Shown here piece by piece: positions 1 to 5,509 of a stretch of 5,509 nucleotides of DNA; position 1 is the first letter of the stretch; every line of letters begins with the position of its first letter. Origin of the DNA: Nitriliruptorales bacterium. Lineage in GTDB: Bacteria > Actinomycetota > Nitriliruptoria > Euzebyales > Egibacteraceae. The notes under the pieces are model-generated. The model worked only from the letters and a program-made list of their open reading frames with translations. It ran no database searches and was not told where the DNA came from. The stretch lies in assembly GCA_007126835.1 (NCBI GenBank), contig SLAO01000146.1, positions 1 to 5,509 of the forward strand, written 5' to 3'. The position numbers and the translations under genes were made by a program.

Positions 1-53
1 ATCGTGCCGATGTTCAAATGCGGCTTCGACCGCTCGAACTTCGCCTTCGACAT
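1..53 (-). CDS. tuf: Elongation factor Tu, N-terminal start only (partial)
   Basis: This is the first 17 codons of EF-Tu, the GTPase that brings aminoacyl-tRNA to the ribosomal A site; the rest lies beyond the left edge. The visible residues read MSKAKFERSKPHLNIGT. This matches the usual EF-Tu opening, in which a basic N-terminal segment and the NIGT strand lead into the GTP-binding P loop, itself not in the window. The ATG at 53-51 is preceded by AGGAG at a 7-nt spacing, which fixes the start. The gene follows fusA by 83 nt on the same strand, the classical fusA-tuf arrangement. I see no convincing promoter in that gap, so it is probably co-transcribed with fusA, although a promoter inside the end of fusA cannot be excluded. 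The fragment is short, but residue pattern and position together make the call firm. Confidence 0.95.
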   Translation of the reverse strand, partial: MSKAKFERSKPHLNIGT

Positions 54-60
54 CGTCTCG

Positions 61-65
61 CTCCT
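61..65 (-). promoter_or_regulatory. Ribosome binding site of tuf
   Basis: The minus strand reads AGGAG here, seven bases before the tuf ATG. It is the closest match to the canonical Shine-Dalgarno core in the window, consistent with the very high translation expected of EF-Tu. Confidence 0.85.
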
Positions 66-95
66 ACCTGTGTCGACCTTCTTCGGCGGATGTGC

Positions 96-132
96 TCGGG
101 GCTGCGGGCGCTGTGTTCGTCCGCAGCTCCGA
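96..132 (-). promoter_or_regulatory. Stem-loop in the fusA-tuf spacer
   Basis: On the minus strand, bases 132-121 can pair with 107-96. The inner stem is seven perfect G+C-rich pairs (GCTGCGG with CCGCAGC), then an A/C mismatch, then four more pairs (UCGG with CCGA), closing a 13-nt loop. It begins four bases after the fusA stop codon. No U-run follows, so it is not a standard intrinsic terminator, and full termination would silence tuf. More likely roles are protecting the 3' end of a processed fusA mRNA, partial attenuation, or a control element for tuf. The pairing is seen directly; the role is inference. Confidence 0.45.
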
Positions 133-136
133 CGGG

Positions 137-2284
137 TTACTCGCCGCGAACCTTCGCGACGATCTCTTGTGCAAGGCTGGACGGAACCTGCTCGTACGAG
201 CTGAACTGCATGGTGTACGTCGCGCGACCCTGGGTCTTTGACCGCAGGTCTGTGGCGTAGCCGAACATCTCCGCGAGGGGCACCGTGGCGTGGATGACCT
301 TGGAGGCCCCGCGCTCGCTCATCTCGCCAACCCGGCCGCGCCGGGACGTGAGGTCGCCGATGACGTCGCCCATGTAGTCCTCGGGGGTGACGACCTCGAC
401 CTCCATGACTGGCTCGAGCAGCGCCATGCCGGCCTTGCCGGCGGCCTCCTTGAACGCCATCGAGCCGGCGATCTTGAAGGCCATCTCGCTGGAGTCGACC
501 TCGTGGTAGCTGCCGTCGGTCAGGCGAGCGCGGACGTCGACGACGGGATAGCCGGCGAGGATGCCGCCTTCCATCGCCTCGCGGATGCCCTCGTCGACCG
601 ACGGGATGAACTCGCGCGGGATCGCGCCCCCGCGGACGTCGTCGGAGAACTCGTAGCCACCGATCTCGCCGGTTGGCTGCTCGTTCTCGTCGAGGATCTG
701 GCGCGGCTCGTCAGCGAGCCTACCGGTGGGCTCCAGTGAGATCTCGACCTCGGCGAACTGTCCGGAGCCGCCGGTCTGCCGCTTGAAGCGCAGCACGTGG
801 TCGTGGATCGGCTTCTTGATCGTCTCGCGGTAGGCGACCTGTGGGCGCCCGACGTTGGCGTCGACCTTGAACTCCCGCAAGAGCCGGTCGACGATCACCT
901 CGAGGTGGAGCTCACCCATCCCCCCGATGATCGTCTGGCCTGTCTCCTCGTCGGTGCGCACCGTGAAGGTCGGGTCCTCCTCGGTCAGCTTCTGCAGCGC
1001 CGTGCCCAGCTTCTGCTGGTCGGCCTTGGTCTTGGGCTCGATCGCGATGTGGATGACCGGCTTTTCGAAGTCCATCGCCTCGAGCAGCACGGGGCTGTCC
1101 TGGGAGCACAGCGTGTCGCCGGTGGCGGTGTGCTTCAGGCCGACCGCCGCGACGATGTCGCCGCAGAACGCTGCCGGACGATCCTCCCGGTGGTTGGCGT
1201 GCATCTGCAGGATGCGCCCGACGCGCTCCTTGCGGTCCTTGGTCGTGTTGAGGACTGCCTCGCCCTGCTCGACGACCCCGGAGTAGATCCGGAAGTACGT
1301 GAGCTTGCCGACGTAGGGGTCGCTCATGATCTTGAACGCCAGCGCGCTGAAGGGCTCGTCGACGGTGGCCTTGCGCTCGATGGGCTCGCCGGTCTTCGCG
1401 TCCACACCCTCGACCGGAGGAACGTCCTCGGGGCTGGGCAGGTAGCGCGTGACGCCGTCGAGCAGCATCTGCACGCCCTTGTTCTTGAACGCCGAGCCGC
1501 AGAACACCGGGGTGATCAAGCCTTCGACCGTCGCGCTGCGGATGCCCTCGACAAGCTCGTCGCGCGTGATCTCCTCGTCGCCGACGTACTTCTCGAACAG
1601 GCGCTCGTCGTTCTCGCTGACCCGCTCGACGAGCTGGGCGCGGCGGGACTCGGCCACGTCGCGGAGCTCGTCGGGGATCTCCTTGTCGTGGAAGACCTTG
1701 CCGTAGTCGTCCCCGGTGCCCTCCCAGATGCGCGCGGTCATGTCGACGAGGTCGATCACCCCGACGAAGCCTGACTCCTCGCCGACCGGCAGCTGGACCG
1801 CGACCGGGTTGGCATCGAGCCGCTCACGGATCGAGTCGAAGGCGCTGTAGAAGTTCGCCCCGACCCGGTCCATCTTGTTGATGAAGCAGATGCGCGGGAC
1901 GCCGTACCGGTCGGCCTGCCGCCACACCGTCTCCGACTGGGGCTCGACGCCGCTGACCGCGTCGAACACCGCGACGGCGCCATCGAGGATCCGCAGGGAG
2001 CGCTCGACCTCCACGGTGAAGTCCACGTGACCGGGCGTGTCGATGATGTTGATCAGGTGCCCGTCCCAGTGGCAGGTCGTGGCCGCGGACGTGATCGTGA
2101 TGCCGCGCTCTTGCTCCTGCGGCATCCAGTCCATCACGGCGGCGCCCTCGTGGACCTCACCGACCTTGTAGCTCCGGCCGGTGTAGTACAGGATGCGTTC
2201 CGTCGTGGTGGTCTTGCCCGCGTCGATATGGGCCATGATCCCGATATTGCGGGTCAGCTTCAGCGGATGATCGCGCTTCGGCAT
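137..2284 (-). CDS. fusA: Elongation factor G (EF-G), translocase GTPase
   Basis: EF-G is a cytoplasmic GTPase that moves tRNAs and mRNA by one codon after peptide bond formation and, with ribosome recycling factor, splits used ribosomes. The protein has 715 residues. The G domain shows the P loop AHIDAGKTT (18-26), switch I RGITIT (60-65), DTPGH (82-86) with the catalytic His86, NKMD (136-139) and GSA (263-265). Domain II lies at roughly 300-410, domain III at 410-490 with GGMGELHLEV, domain IV at 490-610 with the loop TGGSGQF and HEVDSSEMAF, and domain V at 610-700 with TPEDYMGDVIGD and the SRRG segment. It is slightly longer than the usual roughly 700 residues because of extra sequence in domain IV (about 519-542). 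The ATG is supported by GAAGGGA nine bases upstream. It sits 50 nt after rpsG and ends in TAA. All GTPase motifs are intact, so it should be the main housekeeping EF-G rather than an EF-G2 paralogue. Confidence 0.98.
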   Translation of the reverse strand: MPKRDHPLKLTRNIGIMAHIDAGKTTTTERILYYTGRSYKVGEVHEGAAVMDWMPQEQERGITITSAATTCHWDGHLINIIDTPGHVDFTVEVERSLRILDGAVAVFDAVSGVEPQSETVWRQADRYGVPRICFINKMDRVGANFYSAFDSIRERLDANPVAVQLPVGEESGFVGVIDLVDMTARIWEGTGDDYGKVFHDKEIPDELRDVAESRRAQLVERVSENDERLFEKYVGDEEITRDELVEGIRSATVEGLITPVFCGSAFKNKGVQMLLDGVTRYLPSPEDVPPVEGVDAKTGEPIERKATVDEPFSALAFKIMSDPYVGKLTYFRIYSGVVEQGEAVLNTTKDRKERVGRILQMHANHREDRPAAFCGDIVAAVGLKHTATGDTLCSQDSPVLLEAMDFEKPVIHIAIEPKTKADQQKLGTALQKLTEEDPTFTVRTDEETGQTIIGGMGELHLEVIVDRLLREFKVDANVGRPQVAYRETIKKPIHDHVLRFKRQTGGSGQFAEVEISLEPTGRLADEPRQILDENEQPTGEIGGYEFSDDVRGGAIPREFIPSVDEGIREAMEGGILAGYPVVDVRARLTDGSYHEVDSSEMAFKIAGSMAFKEAAGKAGMALLEPVMEVEVVTPEDYMGDVIGDLTSRRGRVGEMSERGASKVIHATVPLAEMFGYATDLRSKTQGRATYTMQFSSYEQVPSSLAQEIVAKVRGE

Positions 2285-2293
2285 GACAGCTTG

Positions 2294-2300
2294 TCCCTTC
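2294..2300 (-). promoter_or_regulatory. Ribosome binding site of fusA
   Basis: GAAGGGA on the minus strand ends nine bases before the fusA ATG. The same octamer, GAAGGGAC, precedes rpsG. It supports the chosen fusA start. Confidence 0.7.
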
Positions 2301-2334
2301 TGAGTTGCCCCGCGGCGGTCCCGAGGGTGACGGG

Positions 2335-2805
2335 CTACCAGCGGTAGTGGGCGAAGGCCTTGTTGGCCTCTGCCATCTTGTGCGTGTCTTCCTTGCGCTT
2401 GACCGACGCACCACCGTTGTTGGCGGCGTCGAGCAACTCGCCGGCCAGCCGGTCGGCCATCGAGTGCTCGCGACGAGCACGCGAGTACATCGCGATCCAG
2501 CGCAGAGCCAGCGTGGTGCCGCGGCCTTGGCGCACCTCGATGGGGACCTGGTAGGTCGCGCCACCGACGCGCCGGGACTTGACCTCGAGCACCGGCTTCA
2601 CATTGTCGACCGCCTTCTTGAACGTCTGGACGGGATCGCCGCCCGTGCGCTCCGCCACGCGGTCGAACGCGTCGTAGACGATGCCCTCGGCCTTCGAGCG
2701 CTTGCCGTCCACCATGATCTTGTTGATGAGCTGCGTCACCAGCACCGACTCGTGCTTTGGGTCGGGGGTGAGCGGCCGCTTGGGGGGAGCTCCCTTGCGG
2801 GGCAT
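2335..2805 (-). CDS. rpsG: 30S ribosomal protein S7
   Basis: S7 is a primary assembly protein of the 30S subunit: it binds the 3' major domain of 16S rRNA, nucleates folding of the head, and lies near the E-site tRNA. The 156-residue length is typical of bacterial S7. The N-terminal part MPRKGAPPKR is basic; residues 18-48 carry the conserved helix with INKIMVDGKRSKAE; residues 79-92 form the beta-hairpin RVGGATYQVPIEVR; the C-terminal part contains ALRWIAMYSRARRE and ends AFAHYRW. The reading frame stays open upstream to 2940, but that part overlaps rpsL and resembles no S7, while the ATG at 2805 has GAAGGGA eight bases upstream and gives the family's normal N terminus. It lies 37 nt after rpsL and 50 nt before fusA. 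In Escherichia coli S7 represses its own operon by binding the longer S12-S7 spacer; the short spacer here leaves little room for that element. Confidence 0.98.
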   Translation of the reverse strand: MPRKGAPPKRPLTPDPKHESVLVTQLINKIMVDGKRSKAEGIVYDAFDRVAERTGGDPVQTFKKAVDNVKPVLEVKSRRVGGATYQVPIEVRQGRGTTLALRWIAMYSRARREHSMADRLAGELLDAANNGGASVKRKEDTHKMAEANKAFAHYRW

Positions 2806-2813
2806 GGCTAGCG

Positions 2814-2820
2814 TCCCTTC
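2814..2820 (-). promoter_or_regulatory. Ribosome binding site of rpsG
   Basis: GAAGGGA on the minus strand lies eight bases before the ATG at 2805. It decides the start of S7 against the longer upstream extension of the same frame. Confidence 0.75.
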
Positions 2821-2842
2821 GATTCGCTGTCCGAGGCCATGA

Positions 2843-3214
<372 letters not shown>

Positions 3215-3223
3215 GGTTCCTTA

Positions 3224-3227
3224 TCCT
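3224..3227 (-). promoter_or_regulatory. Ribosome binding site of rpsL
   Basis: The minus strand reads GCAGGATAAGGAACC before the ATG. The AGGA at 3227-3224 has good spacing (nine bases); a second AAGGA at 3222-3218 is only three bases away and too close to act alone. The site directly follows a 12-base palindrome and overlaps the end of a possible leader ORF. Confidence 0.65.
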
Positions 3228-3228
3228 G

Positions 3229-3240
3229 CCCGTGCACGGG
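3229..3240 (-). repeat. 12-bp perfect palindrome just upstream of the rpsL ribosome binding site
   Basis: CCCGTGCACGGG is its own reverse complement and ends one base before the AGGA of rpsL. As RNA it can form a four-pair hairpin with loop UGCA; as DNA it could be a small operator. Its place next to the ribosome binding site suggests an effect on rpsL translation, but a chance palindrome in G+C-rich sequence is possible. Confidence 0.35.
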
Positions 3241-3363
3241 TGGTCTCGTTCGCGCGGGACCGATCCACGGACCCGGGCGTATCGTTCTTGCTCGGCATGC
3301 GGCGCGCTTCCAGCACGCGACGGTGCCGCACGCGACTGACAGCGGCGGCGGCTATCCCGCCAG

Positions 3364-3383
3364 CACGCTGCACCGGCAGCATG
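3364..3383 (-). promoter_or_regulatory. Leader hairpin (central)
   Basis: On the minus strand CAUGCUGC (3383-3376) pairs with GCAGCGUG (3371-3364) through seven Watson-Crick pairs and one G-U, closing the four-base loop CGGU. Bases 3370-3367 can instead pair with GCUG at 3343-3340, enclosing a GGCGG/CCGCC stem (3361-3357 with 3348-3344), so two folds exclude each other. Pairing is seen in the sequence; formation and function are inferred. Confidence 0.4.
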
Positions 3384-3423
3384 TGCCGCCGGTTGCGCCG
3401 TCGAGCGGTAGGTGGTGTACATG

Positions 3424-3453
3424 GCTGACGCCCGGGCACGCCCGGGCGCCAAC
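3424..3453 (-). promoter_or_regulatory. Strong GC-rich hairpin at the 5' end of the rpsL leader
   Basis: On the minus strand bases 3453-3440 and 3437-3424 are complementary over 14 positions with two G-U wobbles; the innermost pair must open, leaving a CGUG loop. The core is a tandem direct repeat of GCCCGGGCGT (3447-3438 and 3437-3428), each copy containing a CCCGGG palindrome. It starts only a few bases after the predicted transcription start and about 100 nt after the rpoC stop. It could shield the 5' end of the mRNA, act as an attenuator, or terminate rpoC transcripts; no U-run follows. Of all inverted repeats in the window this is the longest and most G+C-rich. Confidence 0.55.
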
Positions 3454-3463
3454 ACGAACCGGC

Positions 3464-3492
3464 ATCCTACGTCGAAGCCGGCTAGGTGTCAA
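3464..3492 (-). promoter_or_regulatory. Predicted housekeeping-sigma promoter for rpsL-rpsG-fusA-tuf
   Basis: The minus strand carries TTGACA at 3492-3487, a perfect -35 element, then a 17-base spacer, then TAGGAT at 3469-3464, a -10 element matching the TAnnnT pattern recognised by actinobacterial SigA/HrdB. Transcription would start about 6-8 bases downstream, near 3457, giving a leader of about 243 nt before rpsL. It lies 61 nt past the rpoC stop, well placed to give the translation genes their own supply of transcripts beyond readthrough from rpoBC. Both elements and the optimal spacing make chance unlikely, but the start site is predicted, not observed. Confidence 0.75.
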
Positions 3493-3504
3493 CCAAGGTC
3501 AGGC

Positions 3505-3533
3505 CGGCGCGACCGCCCTCGCAAGGTCGGCCG
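3505..3533 (-). terminator. Candidate rpoC 3' hairpin (weak terminator)
   Basis: About 20 nt after the rpoC stop, CGGCCGACC (3533-3525) pairs with GGUCG-C-GCCG (3514-3505), nine pairs with one bulged C and a 10-nt loop. It lies between rpoC and the predicted rpsL promoter, where a terminator would be expected. No proper U-tract follows (the next bases are GCCUGACCUUGG), so termination may be partial or absent. Confidence 0.3.
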
Positions 3534-3552
3534 TGCCCCTACCCGGGCGATG

Positions 3553-5509
3553 CTAGTAGCTGCCCTCGCCCATCGTCCAGCCCTCGTCAGCCTCATAGTA
3601 GTCGTCGTAGTCGGCGGAGCCGAACTGGTCGAGCAGGTCGGCGGGCACAATCTGCTCGGGGATCTCGGTGGGCAGCGGGCGAACCGCGCGGTACTGGCGC
3701 AGTCCCGTGCCGGCCGGGATCAGCTTGCCGATGATGACGTTCTCCTTCAAGCCGATCAGGGCGTCGCTCTTGCCCTCGATCGCGGCCTCGGTCAGCACCC
3801 TTGTGGTCTCCTGGAACGACGCCGCGGACAGCCACGACTCCGTCGCCAGCGAGGCCTTGGTGATGCCCATCAGGATCTGACGTCCGTTGGCCGGCTCGCC
3901 GCCCTCGTCGAGGACCCGGCGGTTCTCCTCGGCGAAGCGGGTGCGTTCGACGAGCTCGCCGGGCAGGAACTCGGTAGCTCCCGGCTCGACGATGTTCACC
4001 CGACGCAGCATCTGCCGGACGATCAGCTCGATGTGCTTGTCGTGGATCGACACGCCCTGCGAGCGGTACACCTCCTGCACCTCGCGGACCAGCAGGCGCT
4101 GAGTCTCGCGCGCACCCAGGATCTCGAGGGTCTCGTGCGGGTCGATCGAGCCCTCGGTCAGCATCTGGCCGACCTTGACCTCGTCGTTGTCGGAGACCCG
4201 CAGCCGGGCGCGTCGCGGCACCGTCACCGACGTGGACTGCTCGCCGTCGTCGACGGTCAGCTTCAGCCCCTTGTCGGTCTCCTCCACCGAGACCTGACCC
4301 GAGTGCGGGGCGATCTCGGCCTTGCCCTTGGGGGTGCGGGCCTCGAACAGCTCGACGACACGCGGCAGACCCTGGGTGATGTCCTCACCCGACCCGGCCA
4401 CGCCACCGGTGTGGAAGGTCCGCATCGTCAGCTGGGTGCCCGGCTCCCCGATCGACTGGGCGGCGATGATGCCCACCGCCTCGCCGATCTGGACCGGGGC
4501 GCCCTCGGCCAGCGCTCGCCCGTAGCACATCACGCAGACGCCGTCGTTGGTCTCGCAGTTGAGCACGGTACGAACGCGCACCGTGCGGTCGGCGTCGGAC
4601 TGGGGGGCGTGCTCCAGCGGCGTGCCGGTGCCGGGGTCCTCACCGCGGACGAGCACCTGACGCAACAGCCGGATCTCACCGTCGGCGACCTCGGTGCCGG
4701 CTTCGAGCAGCACCTGGTCGGTGCCCGGCAGCAGGACGTCGCGGGCGAGGAAGCGACCAAACAGCGCCTGACCGTCGTACTGACCGACCACGACCGGCAG
4801 ACCGCGGCTTGTGCCGCAATCCTCGTCGCGCACGATCAGGTCCTGGGAGATGTCCACCAGCCGGCGGGTCAGGTACCCCGAGTCCGCGGTCCGCAGCGCC
4901 GTGTCGGCCAGACCCTTGCGGGCACCGTGCGTGGAGATGAAGTACTCCAGGACCGACAGGCCCTCGCGGAAGTTGGACTTGATCGGGCGTTCGATGATCT
5001 CACCGCGCGGGTTGGCCACCAGGCCGCGCATGCCGGCCAGCTGGCGGATCTGCGTCATCGAACCCCGCGCACCCGACGTGGCCATCATGTACACCGGGTT
5101 GAGGCGGCTGAAGTTCGACTCCATCTTCTCGGCGACGATGCTGGTCGCGTCGTTCCAGATCTCGCGAAGCTCCTGCTTGCGCTCCTCGTCGGTGATGACG
5201 CCTTTGCGGAACTGCTTCTCGACCTTCAAGGCCAGCTCGTCGTGCTCGGCGAGCACGTCAGCCTTCTCCTTGGGCGCCTCGAGGTCGGCGATGGACACCG
5301 TCACCCCCGCCTTGGTGGCGTAGCGGAAGCCGATGTCCTTCATCGCGTCGAGGACCTCGGCGGTGACCGCCCGCGTGTAGCCGTCGGCGCACCGGTTGAC
5401 CAGGTCCGACAGCTGCTTCTTGCCGATGAGGGTGTTCTCGTAGGGCATGTCGCGGGGCAAGACCTCGTTGAACAGCACGCGCCCCGGGGTGGTCAGCACC
5501 CGCACCCCC
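3553..5509 (-). CDS. rpoC: DNA-directed RNA polymerase subunit beta', C-terminal half (partial)
   Basis: Beta' forms the clamp and much of the active centre of RNA polymerase. About 651 codons are present; the frame runs off the right edge, so the N-terminal half (clamp, first zinc site and the catalytic NADFDGD aspartates) is missing. Counting from residue 1 at 5505, the bridge helix region spans about 178-215 (FREGLSVLEYFISTHGARKG and following). Cys230, Cys317, Cys324 and Cys327 form the second zinc site. The trigger loop GEPGTQLTMRTFHTGG spans 353-368, with Gln358, Met361, Arg362 and the NTP-contacting His365. The large insertion that interrupts the trigger loop in Escherichia coli is absent, as in other Actinobacteria. 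The conserved IIGKLIPAGTGL (591-602) leads to an acidic, tyrosine-rich tail ending EGSY and a TAG stop. rpsL follows 338 nt later on the same strand. All expected active-site residues are present. Confidence 0.98.
   Translation of the reverse strand, partial: GVRVLTTPGRVLFNEVLPRDMPYENTLIGKKQLSDLVNRCADGYTRAVTAEVLDAMKDIGFRYATKAGVTVSIADLEAPKEKADVLAEHDELALKVEKQFRKGVITDEERKQELREIWNDATSIVAEKMESNFSRLNPVYMMATSGARGSMTQIRQLAGMRGLVANPRGEIIERPIKSNFREGLSVLEYFISTHGARKGLADTALRTADSGYLTRRLVDISQDLIVRDEDCGTSRGLPVVVGQYDGQALFGRFLARDVLLPGTDQVLLEAGTEVADGEIRLLRQVLVRGEDPGTGTPLEHAPQSDADRTVRVRTVLNCETNDGVCVMCYGRALAEGAPVQIGEAVGIIAAQSIGEPGTQLTMRTFHTGGVAGSGEDITQGLPRVVELFEARTPKGKAEIAPHSGQVSVEETDKGLKLTVDDGEQSTSVTVPRRARLRVSDNDEVKVGQMLTEGSIDPHETLEILGARETQRLLVREVQEVYRSQGVSIHDKHIELIVRQMLRRVNIVEPGATEFLPGELVERTRFAEENRRVLDEGGEPANGRQILMGITKASLATESWLSAASFQETTRVLTEAAIEGKSDALIGLKENVIIGKLIPAGTGLRQYRAVRPLPTEIPEQIVPADLLDQFGSADYDDYYEADEGWTMGEGSY

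Larger units (their letters stand above)
3215..3552 (-). other. rpoC-rpsL spacer: predicted promoter and structured leader of the str operon
   Basis: This 338-nt stretch has no convincing protein gene. Read on the minus strand it holds, in order, a candidate rpoC 3' hairpin (3533-3505), a consensus promoter (3492-3464), a predicted start point near 3457, and about 240 nt of leader before the rpsL ATG. The leader is dense in inverted repeats: 3453-3424, 3383-3364, 3370-3340 (which competes with the previous one), 3332-3296, and a palindrome at 3240-3229. The motif CCCGGG occurs four times in the spacer. Open frames on both strands look like G+C-driven chance frames. A leader this long and structured fits control of ribosomal protein synthesis, but no known riboswitch or ribosomal-protein binding motif is recognised. 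Confidence 0.6.

Noticed and set aside
54..136. Separate tuf promoter in the fusA-tuf gap
   Set aside because: Some actinobacteria have one, but no -35/-10 pair with acceptable spacing is visible in these 83 bases.
290..739. Plus-strand open frame of 149 codons opposite the fusA 3' end
   Set aside because: Same reason: a mirror frame of EF-G codons, low-complexity A/D/L/V/G/R sequence with no recognisable domain.
797..1774. Long plus-strand open frame of 325 codons opposite fusA
   Set aside because: It is antisense to the conserved EF-G coding sequence. Its composition (mostly L, V, D, A, R) is what the complement of high-GC3 codons gives, and it matches no family I know.
2305..2811. Plus-strand open frame of 168 codons opposite rpsG
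   Set aside because: Antisense shadow of a conserved ribosomal protein gene; no independent start signal or family resemblance.
3310..3368. Direct repeat CCAGCACGC (plus strand) at 3310-3318 and 3360-3368
   Set aside because: A nine-base repeat with two copies and no flanking similarity is within what G+C-rich non-coding sequence gives by chance; the exact 50-base offset is not enough to claim a site.
3323..3556. Plus-strand frame of 77 codons in the rpoC-rpsL spacer
   Set aside because: No ribosome binding site, unremarkable composition, and it lies opposite the promoter and leader; better explained by chance in G+C-rich sequence.
5503..5505. GTG near the window edge as a start for rpoC
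   Set aside because: The frame continues upstream through 5508, and the sequence here is mid-protein (LTTPGRVLFNE); it is an internal valine codon.

Overview
The window is a stretch of the bacterial 'str' operon, read entirely on the minus strand. In transcription order it holds the 3' half of rpoC (RNA polymerase beta'), then rpsL (S12), rpsG (S7), fusA (EF-G), and the first 17 codons of tuf (EF-Tu). Gene order, high G+C with strong GC3 bias, and S12, S7 and beta' sequences close to actinobacterial ones point to Actinomycetota. In several members of that phylum, Mycobacterium tuberculosis for example, many genes separate rpoC from rpsL. Here the two are adjacent, which may suggest an early-branching class such as Nitriliruptoria or Acidimicrobiia. 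That finer placement is a weak inference.

Layout from right to left (5' to 3' on the minus strand). Positions 5509-3553 are rpoC, open at the window edge, with bridge helix, second zinc site, uninterrupted trigger loop and C-terminal tail. Positions 3552-3215 are a 338-nt spacer without a convincing protein gene. It carries a candidate rpoC 3' hairpin, a very good sigma70-type promoter (TTGACA-17-TAGGAT), and a predicted leader of about 240 nt rich in hairpins. Positions 3214-2843 are rpsL, 2805-2335 rpsG, 2284-137 fusA, and 53-1 the tuf start. The spacers are 37, 50 and 83 nt, and purine-rich ribosome binding sites precede each start.

The genes form one functional unit. Beta' makes RNA; S12 and S7 build the decoding centre and head of the 30S subunit; EF-G translocates tRNA and mRNA; EF-Tu delivers aminoacyl-tRNA. 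The predicted promoter after rpoC would let the translation genes be transcribed separately from rpoBC, and they appear co-transcribed from rpsL to tuf.

The coding content is ordinary, and I see no mobile element, CRISPR array, tRNA or undescribed protein system. What deserves a second look is non-coding or very small: the structured rpsL leader with a near-5'-terminal GC-rich hairpin and competing pairings, a possible leader ORF ending six bases before rpsL, a 10-codon micro-ORF filling the rpsL-rpsG gap, a hairpin right after fusA, and an insertion of about 16 residues in EF-G domain IV.
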